Assembly: GCA_017466455.1 (NCBI GenBank)
Contig: JAFTUD010000001.1
Span: 62,001 to 126,000 of the forward strand
Length of the DNA stretch: 64,000 nt
Source of the DNA: Clostridia bacterium
Lineage (GTDB): Bacteria > Bacillota_A > Clostridia > Oscillospirales > CAG-272
Direction: 5' to 3'
The first letter of the stretch is position 1. Every line of letters starts with the position of its first letter. This document shows, piece by piece, positions 1 through 8,021 of this stretch. Below the pieces are notes generated by a model that was not told the DNA's origin, did not search any database, and saw only the letters and a program-made list of their open reading frames with translations. Position numbers and translations under genes: made by a program.

Positions 1-386
1 GGACCGAGCGATTCAAGCTTGTCAACCGTTCCGCCCGTAAAGCCAAGACCTCTGCCCGACATTTTCGCAACCACAGCCCCAAGCGAGGCAACAATAGGCG
101 CAACAATCAGCGTTGTCTTGTCGCCGACACCGCCCGTTGAGTGCTTGTCAACCGATAAGCTCCCAAACCTGTCAAGATTTACAACATCACCCGAGCGCAT
201 CATGGCATCGGTAAGGTAAAAGACTTCCTCGTCTGTCATTCCGTTAAGGCATATCGCCATTGCAAGCGCCGACATTTGATAATCAGGCACACTCCCCAAG
301 ACAAATCCGTTTATAGCAAACTCAATTTCCTCACGGGAAAGCGCACCGCCGAGCCTCTTTTTATAAATTATATCATACATTCTCAT
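1..386 (-). CDS. pdp: Pyrimidine-nucleoside phosphorylase, N-terminal part (cut by window edge)
   Basis: Reversible phosphorolysis of uridine and (deoxy)thymidine to base plus (deoxy)ribose-1-phosphate, in the cytosol. Only the first 128 residues of a family usually about 430 long are present; the gene runs off the left edge. The substrate/phosphate motif KHSTGG is at residues 81-86, and the family signature [11 protein letters not shown] with following VDKLE is at 110-125. The ATG at 386 overlaps the cdd stop by 4 bases (ATGA), which indicates translational coupling and fixes the start. It is the last visible gene of the deoC-deoD-deoB-cdd operon. The sequence could equally be called thymidine phosphorylase (deoA), because the N-terminus does not separate the two; the Gram-positive setting favours the broad-specificity Pdp. 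Confidence 0.93.
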   Translation of the reverse strand, partial: MRMYDIIYKKRLGGALSREEIEFAINGFVLGSVPDYQMSALAMAICLNGMTDEEVFYLTDAMMRSGDVVNLDRFGSLSVDKHSTGGVGDKTTLIVAPIVASLGAVVAKMSGRGLGFTGGTVDKLESLG

Positions 387-781
387 AGCTTAAAGCCCTT
401 TGTTAAAAGCTCGGAGAGCTTATAGGAATAATATCCGTAATCCTTAAATAAAACAATTTCAAAATCATCGTCGCAAAATTCACGCAAAAGCTGTAAGCAA
501 ATGCCACAGGGTGGAGCTAAAAGATCCGTTTCATTCTCCCTTCCGCCCACAATGGCAATAGCGACAAAATCACGCTCACCCTCTGAAATTGCCTTGGTCA
601 CGGCAACCCTTTCAGCGCAAATTGTCGCACCGTATGAGGAATTTTCCACATTACACCCTGTGTAAATCTTACCGCTTTTTGTAAGTAGCGCAGCCCCTAC
701 CTTAAAATTAGAATAGGGAGCGTATGCGCGCCTACGGCAAATTAGCGCCATGTCCATTATTTTCTTGTAATCAATTTCCAT
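383..781 (-). CDS. cdd: Cytidine deaminase
   Basis: Hydrolytic deamination of cytidine/deoxycytidine to uridine/deoxyuridine, supplying the phosphorylase encoded next. It is 132 residues, normal for the homotetrameric zinc enzyme. CNVENSSYG (43-51) binds the nucleoside. CAE (55-57) provides the zinc Cys55 and the catalytic Glu57, and PCGIC (91-95) provides the zinc ligands Cys92 and Cys95. The start lies 3 bases from the deoB stop, and the stop overlaps the downstream phosphorylase start, so it is translated within the salvage operon. Confidence 0.96.
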   Translation of the reverse strand: MEIDYKKIMDMALICRRRAYAPYSNFKVGAALLTKSGKIYTGCNVENSSYGATICAERVAVTKAISEGERDFVAIAIVGGRENETDLLAPPCGICLQLLREFCDDDFEIVLFKDYGYYSYKLSELLTKGFKL

Positions 782-783
782 TT

Positions 784-1947
784 CTACCTCATTATCGCGC
801 CCTTAAAGCTCGTTCCCTCACATTCAAAATCAACGCCAAGCATGTCGCATACGGTCGCACCAATGTCCGCATATGTCGATAATGTGCCGAGCTGTGTCGG
901 TAAAACGCCCTTTCCGTATACAAGAATAGGAATATATTCCCGTGTGTGGTCCGTGCTTATGTCATCGGGATCACAGCCGTGGTCGGCGGTGATAATAAGC
1001 ACATCATCATGCCCAAGCCCCGATAAAAGCTCATCAAGCCTGCTGTCAAAATACGAAATCGCCTTGGCGTATCCGTCAACATCGTTCCTGTGCCCGTAAA
1101 GCATATCAAAATCGACTAAATTCGTAAAGCACAGTCCGTTAAAATCGCTATCCATAATCTCAAGCGTTTTGTTAATTCCGTCCTCATTTGACTTGGTCGG
1201 ATAGCTCTTGTCAATTCCGCGACCGGCAAAAATATCGTAAATCTTGCCAACCGAAATTACATCAAGCCCCGCACCCTGTATCGCATCAAGTATAGTTTTG
1301 CCCGTTGGCTCAAGAGAGAAGTCGTGACGCCTCGGTGTACGCACAAAGTTAGGAAACTCCCCGATAAACGGACGGGCAATCACCCTTCCGACACCGCTTT
1401 CACCCTGAAGCATTTCTCTTGCGATTTTGCAGTATTCATATAGCGTGTCAACGCTTACAATGTCCTCATGCGATGCAATTTGAAATACACTGTCAGCCGA
1501 GGTGTAAACGATAAGCTTGCCCGTTTCAATATGCTCCCTGCCGTAATCGTGAATTACCTGCGTGCCCGAATATGGCTTGTTGCAAATAACACCGCGCCCC
1601 GTGCGCCTCTCAAATTCCGCAATCACATCGTCAGGAAATCCGTTTGGATAGGTCGGCAAAGCATGCTCGGAGATTACCCCCGCAATTTCCCAATGCCCAA
1701 CGGTTGTGTCCTTGCCTCTTGATTTTTCAAGCGCGCGCCCATGTGCGCCAATCGGCATATCACACCTGCCAAGCTCAACACCGTCAATACAGCCAAGCCC
1801 CAATTTCATAAGACCGTCGGCCTTGAAAAACGGCGATTTAGCGATACTTGACAGGGTATTTGCTCCCGCATCGCCAAAATCCGAGGCATCGGGAAGCGCA
1901 CCTATTCCAAAGCTATCAAGAACTACTAAAAATACTCGTCTAATCAT
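784..1947 (-). CDS. deoB: Phosphopentomutase
   Basis: Interconverts (deoxy)ribose-1-phosphate and (deoxy)ribose-5-phosphate, linking nucleoside phosphorylases to the DeoC aldolase. It is 387 residues, the usual DeoB length. The N-terminal metal-binding DSFGIGALPDA segment is at residues 11-21, the phospho-acceptor region TTVGHWE near 81-87, and the C-terminal metal motif ITADHGCDPDD in the last quarter, as in the alkaline-phosphatase superfamily. It sits between deoD, with an 87-bp gap, and cdd, with a 2-base gap. Confidence 0.96.
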   Translation of the reverse strand: MIRRVFLVVLDSFGIGALPDASDFGDAGANTLSSIAKSPFFKADGLMKLGLGCIDGVELGRCDMPIGAHGRALEKSRGKDTTVGHWEIAGVISEHALPTYPNGFPDDVIAEFERRTGRGVICNKPYSGTQVIHDYGREHIETGKLIVYTSADSVFQIASHEDIVSVDTLYEYCKIAREMLQGESGVGRVIARPFIGEFPNFVRTPRRHDFSLEPTGKTILDAIQGAGLDVISVGKIYDIFAGRGIDKSYPTKSNEDGINKTLEIMDSDFNGLCFTNLVDFDMLYGHRNDVDGYAKAISYFDSRLDELLSGLGHDDVLIITADHGCDPDDISTDHTREYIPILVYGKGVLPTQLGTLSTYADIGATVCDMLGVDFECEGTSFKGAIMR

Positions 1948-2034
1948 ATTCTAATAGGCGCTCGCCGTAAGCGCTTCTCGGTATAATCCGTTAGCGCAGG
2001 GCGAGATACCTTCCTCTTAAATGGTTTTCAAAAA

Positions 2035-2772
2035 TTATAATCTTATCGCCGTTTCAAGCGCAAGAATAATCATATCGTTAAATGAGGTTTGACGCTCCTT
2101 AGCGCTCGTTGCCTCACCCGTTAAAAGATGGTCGGATACCGTGCAAATCGCAAGCGCACCCTTTCCGTGCCTGCAAGCGTTCATATAAAGACCCGCCGCC
2201 TCCATCTCAACCGCCAAAACGCCCATCTTAGCCCATTTTGCGCTTGATGTGTCAGAGGGAGCAACCCCCTCAAAATCTCCGTAAAATACATCTGATGAAA
2301 CAAGATTGCCAACATGGTAGGAGAGCTTCATTTTCTCACACAGGTCGGCACATGTCTTGAGTAGCTTGTAGCTTGCAATAGGCGCAAATGTACCGCCAAG
2401 ACGGAAATTGCTTGCATAATTTGAGTCCGTGCAAGCGCCCTGACCAAGCACAATGTCACGCACATGCACGCTCTCTTGCATACCGCCGGCAGAGCCGACG
2501 CGAATAATATTCTCAACGCCAAAAATTGTGTAAAGCTCGTGTGAGTAAATTCCTATTGACGGAATACCCATACCGCTTGCCATTACCGAAACGGGAACAC
2601 CCTTGTATGTGCCTGTGTAGCCCTGCACACCGCGCACATTGTTCACAAGCCTCGGATTTTCAAGAAAATTCTCGGCAATATGCTTAGCCCTAAGCGGATC
2701 ACCGGGCATAAGCACGGTTTTCGCAAAATCCTCGGGCGTTGCGTTTATATGCGGAGTAGGATAAAGTGCCAT
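2035..2772 (-). CDS. deoD: Purine-nucleoside phosphorylase, DeoD type
   Basis: Phosphorolysis of purine (deoxy)ribonucleosides to base and (deoxy)ribose-1-phosphate. It is 245 residues, slightly longer than the typical 235-240 of the hexameric DeoD/PNP-I class. Visible motifs are GDPLRAKHIAENF near residue 24 (phosphate site), GSAGG near 93, VEMEAAGLYM (ribose-binding Glu) and VSDHLLTGE carrying the catalytic Asp. The start codon shares one base with the deoC stop (TAATG). An 87-bp gap separates it from deoB; I saw no clear terminator there, so all five genes are probably one transcript. Confidence 0.95.
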   Translation of the reverse strand: MALYPTPHINATPEDFAKTVLMPGDPLRAKHIAENFLENPRLVNNVRGVQGYTGTYKGVPVSVMASGMGIPSIGIYSHELYTIFGVENIIRVGSAGGMQESVHVRDIVLGQGACTDSNYASNFRLGGTFAPIASYKLLKTCADLCEKMKLSYHVGNLVSSDVFYGDFEGVAPSDTSSAKWAKMGVLAVEMEAAGLYMNACRHGKGALAICTVSDHLLTGEATSAKERQTSFNDMIILALETAIRL

Positions 2773-3446
2773 TAGTAGCCACCCCCGTTTTCGTTTTTAA
2801 GAATTTTAATAAGCCTCGATGTGCCAAGCCTTGACGCGCCAAGCTCAATAAAGTCGCGTGCATCCTCAAACGAGGAAATACCGCCCGCTGCCTTGATCTT
2901 GACATTAGGACCTATATTCTGCGAGAACAAAATAATATCGTCCCGTGTAGCCCCTGCGGTCGAAAAGCCCGTCGATGTCTTTATGAAGTCAGCCCTTGCC
3001 TCGGTAACAAGCTCGCACATGTGCTTCTTTTCATCGTCAGTGAGCAGACATGTCTCAATAATAACCTTAAGCACCCTGTTTCGGCATACATACCTTTGCG
3101 CCTTAAGCTCATCAAGAATTTTGTCAAACCTTCTTTCCTTAAGGTCGCCGATATTTATAACTGTGTCAATTTCATCAGCACCGTTCCTTATCGCGTCCTG
3201 AATTTCGAAGCACTTTGTCTTTTCCGTGCTGTATCCGTTAGGAAAGCCGATAACCGTGCAAATCTTAGTTCTATGCTGAGCATAATCACTTGCTATTTCA
3301 ACAAATGACGGCGGAATACAAACCGAGGCAGTGCCGTATTTTATAGCTTCATCGCAGGTCGCCTTTACCATTTTCCATGTAGCGTCCTGCTTCAGCATGG
3401 TGTGATCAACCGTAGAGAGAATAGAGTTAATTTCCTTAATGTCCAT
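2772..3446 (-). CDS. deoC: Deoxyribose-phosphate aldolase
   Basis: Cleaves 2-deoxyribose-5-phosphate to acetaldehyde and glyceraldehyde-3-phosphate through a Schiff base. It is 224 residues from the chosen start. FIKTSTGFS carries the Schiff-base lysine, and KIKAAGGISSFEDA carries the second active-site lysine and the phosphate-binding glycines. An upstream in-frame ATG at 3491 would add 15 residues, but it lies in the promoter region. The ATG at 3446 has GGAGGTGT five bases upstream and begins a normal DeoC N-terminus, so it is preferred. First gene of the salvage operon. Confidence 0.95.
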   Translation of the reverse strand: MDIKEINSILSTVDHTMLKQDATWKMVKATCDEAIKYGTASVCIPPSFVEIASDYAQHRTKICTVIGFPNGYSTEKTKCFEIQDAIRNGADEIDTVINIGDLKERRFDKILDELKAQRYVCRNRVLKVIIETCLLTDDEKKHMCELVTEARADFIKTSTGFSTAGATRDDIILFSQNIGPNVKIKAAGGISSFEDARDFIELGASRLGTSRLIKILKNENGGGY

Positions 3447-3481
3447 AATTATACACCTCCAAAAGTATTTCTTATATTCAT

Positions 3482-3510
3482 ATTTTATCATATGTAATGG
3501 AAAAAATCAA
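3482..3510 (-). promoter_or_regulatory. Promoter of the deoC-deoD-deoB-cdd-pdp operon
   Basis: On the minus strand TTGATT (3510-3505), a 17-bp spacer and TAAAAT (3487-3482) make a sigma-A promoter, with TGA directly before the -10 (extended -10). It lies 36 bp upstream of the deoC start. No obvious DeoR/CytR operator was recognised. Confidence 0.7.
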
Positions 3511-3601
3511 CTTTTCAAGCGCAAAAATCCCTAACTTGTTCCCATAATTATACAAATTCTGCCGTTTTTTGACAAAAAGTATTTAAATTTTGAATTTTAT
3601 G

Positions 3602-3610
3602 TGATATAAT
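3602..3610 (+). promoter_or_regulatory. Extended -10 promoter for the E2-like gene
   Basis: TGATATAAT, a perfect -10 preceded by TGn, lies 57 bp before the ATG at 3667. The sequence at the -35 distance (TTTAAA) is weak, so the extended -10 probably carries recognition. Confidence 0.45.
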
Positions 3611-3666
3611 TGTTAACAAGAGATTGATTTATCAACAAAATCCCCCCGAAAATGAGAGGAAGCATT

Positions 3667-4647
3667 ATGCTTGAAAATCAGATTCAAGAAAACACAGTCA
3701 ATACCGTTTCCGCACCCCTTACAAAAAAAGAGAGAAGGGCGCAAAAAAGGGCGGAAAAGGCGGAGCTGAAGGCAAAGAAAAGGGCGCAAAGGGCGTACGA
3801 GAGGGACACCTTCCACCGCGTGCGCGGAATTTCGCCAATGTCAAGAATAGTTCCGTATATCATGGAAACAAGGACATCATCGCAAAACTTCATCTTTGAT
3901 AAAATAAATATGCCCAAAATTGACGAATACATCAAGGAAAAGCAGGCGAAGGGACTTTCCGGCTTCAATATAATGCATGTAATTCTGTCATCGTACATAA
4001 GGGCATGCTCGCAACGGCCCGCGATCAACCGCTTTATAAGAGGACAAAAGATTTACTCAAGAAAAAAGGTTGAGGTAGCTATGGTTGTAAAAAAGGAAAT
4101 GTCACTTGATGCCCCCGATACGGTAATCAAGGTTATCATTGACCCGGGCGCAACCGCCGAGGAGGTTTACGAGCGCTTTAATGCCAAAATAGAGGAATAT
4201 CGCTCACAGCCTGGCAGTAGCTTTGATAAGCTTGCAAAGGTCCTTAACTTTATCCCGGGGCTTTTCCTTAGATGGACAGTTAAATTCCTTCGCTTCCTTG
4301 ACTATTTCGGACTCATTCCGAGATGCCTGACAAGGCTCAGCCCCTTCCACGCAACCGTATTTATCACCTCAATGGGCTCGCTCGGAATTCCACCAGTCGT
4401 TCATCACCTCTATGACTTCGGCACACTCCCCACATTTATCGCCTTCGGCTCACGCCAAAGAGAATTTAAGATAAATGAAAACGGTGAGGTGGTGAAAAAT
4501 AGCTATGTTGAGGTTACATATAATCTTGATGAGCGAATTTGTGACGGCTTTTATTATGCCTCGGCGTTAAAGCTTATGCGCACATACTTCAAAAAGCCCT
4601 CACTTCTTGACTCTCCACCCGAAACCGTTTTTGAGGACATAAAATAA
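3667..4647 (+). CDS. Orphan 2-oxoacid dehydrogenase E2-type acyltransferase homologue
   Basis: 326 residues. The first 40 or so are highly basic and coiled-coil-like (KKERRAQKRAEKAELKAKK). The rest matches the catalytic domain of dihydrolipoyl acyltransferases / chloramphenicol acetyltransferase (HVILSSYIRACSQRPAINRF; STGSLG-like ITSMGSLGIPPVVHHL). There is no lipoyl domain, no E1-binding domain, and no E1 or E3 gene nearby, so it is not part of an obvious dehydrogenase complex. The active-site motif, normally DHRVVDG (or HHAVCDG in CAT), reads DERICDG: the catalytic histidine position is Glu while the following Asp-Gly is kept. The ATG at 3667 has AGAGGA upstream; an ATG at 3652 lacks a ribosome site. 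True substrate unknown. Confidence 0.8.
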   Translation: MLENQIQENTVNTVSAPLTKKERRAQKRAEKAELKAKKRAQRAYERDTFHRVRGISPMSRIVPYIMETRTSSQNFIFDKINMPKIDEYIKEKQAKGLSGFNIMHVILSSYIRACSQRPAINRFIRGQKIYSRKKVEVAMVVKKEMSLDAPDTVIKVIIDPGATAEEVYERFNAKIEEYRSQPGSSFDKLAKVLNFIPGLFLRWTVKFLRFLDYFGLIPRCLTRLSPFHATVFITSMGSLGIPPVVHHLYDFGTLPTFIAFGSRQREFKINENGEVVKNSYVEVTYNLDERICDGFYYASALKLMRTYFKKPSLLDSPPETVFEDIK

Positions 4648-4656
4648 TAAAATCAC

Positions 4657-4684
4657 AAAAAAACGCCACCCTGTGGCGTTTTTT
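4657..4684 (+). terminator. Rho-independent terminator
   Basis: AACGCCAC / GTGGCGTT stem with a 3-base loop, preceded by an A run and followed by TTTTTT, 10 bp after the E2-like gene. Confidence 0.85.
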
Positions 4685-4812
4685 GCTTAAATAATCTCCA
4701 AGGAGCGAAAACGGCGCGGTGAAGCATGACCGAGAAAAATGCGCGTCTGACAAGAAAAAACTCTGTTGGCAAAAAATAAATTCAAAAAAATCAAAAAACT
4801 TGCATCTAACAT

Positions 4813-4841
4813 TTGACTTTTTGACTCGCGTGTGGTATACT
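4813..4841 (+). promoter_or_regulatory. Promoter of the phosphofructokinase operon
   Basis: TTGACT (4813-4818), 17-bp spacer, TATACT (4836-4841), 34 bp upstream of the chosen start. The preceding 130 bp after the terminator show no gene. Confidence 0.7.
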
Positions 4842-4875
4842 TAAATATAGTTAGGCGTACATGCGAGGAATAGAA

Positions 4876-6117
4876 ATGGGCAAATCTCTAAAAAATGCAG
4901 TAATAGGACAGTCGGGCGGACCGACCTGTGTGATAAATTCATCACTCTTTGGAGTTATCTGCGAGGTAATTTCAAATAGGGATAAAATCGGCTGTCTGTA
5001 CGGCATGAGGAATGGAATAGAGGGCTTTTTGAGGGAGGATTTTGTCAATCTTTTTTCTTTTTGTGGACTTGATACACTGCCCCCCAAAATGGCAATCAAA
5101 AATGTAGAACCGCTTACAAATACCCCGGGCGCGTTCCTCGGCTCCTGCAGATATAGGCTTGCCGAGTCCGCTAAAAATAGCGAGGACTACGAAAAAATAG
5201 TAAAAATCCTTGAAAAATACAATATCGGTTATTTCTTCTATATCGGCGGAAATGACTCAATGGATACAGTCGCTAAGCTCTATGAATACACCCGTGTTCA
5301 TATGCCCGAGCTTAAGGTAATCGGCATTCCGAAAACGATTGATAACGACCTTGCGATGACCGACCATACTCCGGGCTACGGCTCATGCGCGAAGTATATC
5401 GCTACAACCGTGTCTGAAATAGCGAGGGACAGAGAGTCGTATCATACCCCGTCGCTTACCCTTATTGAAATTATGGGCAGAGAAACAGGCTGGCTGACCG
5501 CATCGAGCGTGCTTGGCGGAGCTGACCTTATATACCTTCCCGAGCGTGCCTTTTCACCCGAGCAGTTTATAGCTGATGTAAACCGCGTGCTTGAACGGAA
5601 GGAAACCGTAATTGTCGCGCTTAGCGAGGGATTGAGATACGAAAACGGCGTGTACCTGTCCGAGGCAACTGAAAGCGATGTGTTTGGAAACCGTCAGCTT
5701 TTGGGTGCATCACGCACGCTTTTGAGGCTTGCACAGGACAAAACAAAATGCAAGGCAAGGGCGGTTGAGCTAAGTCTTAGCCAAAGATGCGCCTCACACC
5801 TTGCGTCAAGCACCGACATTAACGAAAGCATCGAGGTCGGTAAAATGGCTGTGAAATATGCCCTTGACGGTGAAAACGGAAAAATGGTTGCGCTTGAGCG
5901 AAAGCAGGACAAGCCGTATAAAGTCAAAATCCGTACCGTTTCCGCCTGCGATGTCGCAAATCAGATAAAATATCTCCCAAGCAATTATATAAACAGCGAG
6001 GGAAATTTTGTAACCGAAGAATTTTTGAAGTATGTAAAACCGCTTGTGAAGGGTGAGCATTATCCGAAGTATGAGGACGGCGTGCCTGTTCACTGCGTAT
6101 TAAATAGAGGTAAATGA
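4876..6117 (+). CDS. 6-phosphofructokinase, probably pyrophosphate-dependent
   Basis: Phosphorylates fructose-6-phosphate to fructose-1,6-bisphosphate in glycolysis. It is 413 residues, longer than the about 320 of bacterial PfkA. GQSGGPTCVIN at the N-terminus is the phosphoryl-donor loop. GGNDSMDT replaces the GGDGS of ATP enzymes. PKTIDNDL carries Lys in place of the Gly of the ATP-type PGTIDND motif, a hallmark of PPi-dependent enzymes. TDHTPGYGSCAKY and EIMGRETGWL are the sugar-phosphate/active-site segments. The ATG at 4876 is preceded by GAGGAA; a more upstream ATG (4861) overlaps that ribosome site. The next gene begins 2 bases after the stop. PPi use is inferred from motifs. Confidence 0.9.
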   Translation: MGKSLKNAVIGQSGGPTCVINSSLFGVICEVISNRDKIGCLYGMRNGIEGFLREDFVNLFSFCGLDTLPPKMAIKNVEPLTNTPGAFLGSCRYRLAESAKNSEDYEKIVKILEKYNIGYFFYIGGNDSMDTVAKLYEYTRVHMPELKVIGIPKTIDNDLAMTDHTPGYGSCAKYIATTVSEIARDRESYHTPSLTLIEIMGRETGWLTASSVLGGADLIYLPERAFSPEQFIADVNRVLERKETVIVALSEGLRYENGVYLSEATESDVFGNRQLLGASRTLLRLAQDKTKCKARAVELSLSQRCASHLASSTDINESIEVGKMAVKYALDGENGKMVALERKQDKPYKVKIRTVSACDVANQIKYLPSNYINSEGNFVTEEFLKYVKPLVKGEHYPKYEDGVPVHCVLNRGK

Positions 6118-6118
6118 G

Positions 6119-7606
6119 ATGTATAAGATAGGCTTTGACAATGAAAAATACCTTAAAATGCAATCCGAGAAAATAAGAGAGAGGATTGACCGCTTCGGCG
6201 GTAAGCTCTACCTTGAATTTGGCGGTAAGCTCTTTGACGACTACCACGCATCAAGGGTTCTGCCCGGCTTTGAGCCCGACAGCAAGATAAGAATGCTTGC
6301 CGAGCTTAAGGATGAGGCGGAAATCATCATCGCAATCAACGCAACCGACATTGAGAAAAATAAGGTGCGTGGCGACCTCGGAATTACATACGACCTTGAT
6401 GTTTTGCGCCTTATTGACGCGTTTCGTGGCTTTGGCTTGTATGTTGGAAGCGTCGTGCTGACAAGATATCAGCCGTCGTCCGTCGTTGAGGCGTTCAAGG
6501 CAAAGCTTGAGTCACTTGGAATTAAGGTGTTCAAGCACTTTGAAATTGAAAACTACCCTTACGACATTGAATATGTAGTTAGCGATGAGGGCTATGGAAA
6601 GAACGAGTATATTGAAACAACCCGTTCTCTGATTGTCGTTACCGCCCCCGGTCCGGGAAGCGGAAAAATGGCTACATGCCTCTCTCAGATCTATCACGAG
6701 GCAAAGAGGGGAATTAAGTCGGGCTACGCTAAGTTTGAAACCTTCCCGATTTGGAACATTCCGCTTGACCACCCCGTAAATGTCGCATATGAGGCAGCAA
6801 CCGCCGACCTTAGCGACATTAATATGCTTGACCACTATCATCTCTCCGCATACGGCAAAACGGCGGTAAACTATAATAGAGATATTGACATTTTCCCCGT
6901 TCTTCGCTCAATGTATGAGGGAATTCTCGGTGAGTGCCCCTATAAATCCCCAACCGATATGGGCGTTAATATGGCAGGCAACTGCATTTTTGATGATGAA
7001 GCGGTAAGGGCAAGCGCACGCCGTGAAATCATCAGAAGATACTATAATGCCCTTTGCAACCAAAGAAAGGGTAATAACTGCGAAACCGAAATCAATAAAA
7101 TTAAGCTCATAATGAAGCAAAGCGGTATTGATATATCCGTTGAGCGCCCCTGCATAAAATCCGCAAATGATAAGGCGGAGGCAACAGGCGCACCCGCTGC
7201 CGCAATTCAGCTGTGCGACGGAAGAATAGTAACGGGTAAAACCTCGGAGCTTCTCGGCGCGTCAAGCGCAGTCCTTATAAACGCAGTAAAGGCAATCGCG
7301 GGAATAGATGATGATAAGGATATAATCTCCCCCGAGGTCTTAGGGCCCGTTCAAAGACTAAAGGTTGAAAACCTCGGTAACCATAACCCAAGGCTTCATA
7401 CCGATGAGGTTCTGATCGCTCTTGCAATCACCGCCGCAACAAGCGAGGAAGCAAAAAAGGCAATGGACGCCCTCGCAAGCCTCAGAAATACCGAGCTTCA
7501 CTCAAGCGTAATCCTCTCCCCCGTAGATGTCGCAACCTTCCGCAAGCTTGGAGTAAACCTCACCTGCGAGCCTAAATATCAGACGAAGAAGCTCTATCAC
7601 GGCTAA
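6119..7606 (+). CDS. DUF1846 domain protein
   Basis: 495 residues, the full usual length of DUF1846 (PF08903), a cytosolic family of unknown function in Firmicutes and Actinobacteria with a solved structural-genomics member. The N-terminus FDNEKYLKMQSEKIRERI and FGGKLFDDYHASRVLPGF are characteristic. APGPGSGKMATCLSQIYHE near residue 180 resembles a nucleotide- or phosphate-binding glycine loop. It begins 2 bases after the phosphofructokinase stop, with its ribosome site inside the upstream gene, so the two are co-translated. A link to sugar-phosphate metabolism is inferred from this pairing only. Confidence 0.9.
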   Translation: MYKIGFDNEKYLKMQSEKIRERIDRFGGKLYLEFGGKLFDDYHASRVLPGFEPDSKIRMLAELKDEAEIIIAINATDIEKNKVRGDLGITYDLDVLRLIDAFRGFGLYVGSVVLTRYQPSSVVEAFKAKLESLGIKVFKHFEIENYPYDIEYVVSDEGYGKNEYIETTRSLIVVTAPGPGSGKMATCLSQIYHEAKRGIKSGYAKFETFPIWNIPLDHPVNVAYEAATADLSDINMLDHYHLSAYGKTAVNYNRDIDIFPVLRSMYEGILGECPYKSPTDMGVNMAGNCIFDDEAVRASARREIIRRYYNALCNQRKGNNCETEINKIKLIMKQSGIDISVERPCIKSANDKAEATGAPAAAIQLCDGRIVTGKTSELLGASSAVLINAVKAIAGIDDDKDIISPEVLGPVQRLKVENLGNHNPRLHTDEVLIALAITAATSEEAKKAMDALASLRNTELHSSVILSPVDVATFRKLGVNLTCEPKYQTKKLYHG

Positions 7607-7670
7607 TTTCGACCGTTTATAACGGCACAATACTGCGTTGCTCCTCGTTGACAACCTCGACTATAAGAGC

Positions 7671-7740
7671 CTGACCTATCTGTTCTTGCGAACAGTCTGC
7701 TTTGCAGATAGTGAAAATCAGATAGAATTTTCACGGTCAG
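7671..7740. other. Cloverleaf-like structured intergenic segment
   Basis: An outer 6-bp stem CTGACC (7671-7676) / GGTCAG (7735-7740) encloses three perfect hairpins. They are TGTTC-TTGC-GAACA (7681-7694), TCTGC-TTT-GCAGA (7696-7708) and GTGAAAAT / ATTTTCAC (7711-7718 with 7727-7734). Together they form a four-way junction. It is not a tRNA: the arm sizes are wrong and there are no T- or D-loop consensus bases. The rest of the gap 7607-7930 shows no other recognisable gene. Confidence 0.5.
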
Positions 7741-7747
7741 AACCTTG

Positions 7748-7837
7748 TTACTCATTACATTCGTAATAAACAAGATAGCCATCGTCTGTCACCTGTGGTG
7801 CGCCTTGTCTTGCTTGTTCTAAACGCTCGAAATCCAT
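7748..7837 (-). pseudogene. Short reading frame, possible gene remnant
   Basis: An ATG-initiated frame of 29 codons (begins MDFERLEQARQGAP, ends with a VYYECNE tail) closes 8 bp from the cloverleaf-like segment. The frame stays open 14 codons upstream of the ATG without another ATG. No ribosome site precedes it. The composition looks protein-like, so it could be the 3' end of a decayed gene or mobile element. I do not recognise it. Confidence 0.25.
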
Positions 7838-7930
7838 CAAGGCTTGATAAACTTCGTTATGCGTCGTTACTAACTTCCCCTACGACCTTGGAGTATGTAA
7901 ATTTCATCAAGCATCACAAATGAATAAAAC

Positions 7931-7959
7931 AAAAAACCGACACACTGTGTCGGTTTTTT
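7931..7959. terminator. Bidirectional terminator
   Basis: AAAAAACCGACAC / GTGTCGGTTTTTT, a perfect 13-bp stem with a 3-base loop, between the converging DUF1846 and recG genes. The A and T runs allow it to work on both strands. Confidence 0.85.
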
Positions 7960-7988
7960 ATTTTGTTTTAATTTGGTTTCTTTTTTGC

Positions 7989-8020
7989 TTACTTTTTTCT
8001 TCTCCCAAAGAAAAAAGTAA
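7989..8020. repeat. 3'-end hairpin cassette, copy 1
   Basis: TTACTTTTTTCTT / AAGAAAAAAGTAA, a 13-bp perfect inverted repeat 1 base beyond the recG stop, with flanking TTTTTTGC. The same arrangement follows asd at 28371-28401. Confidence 0.6.
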
Positions 8021-8021
8021 G

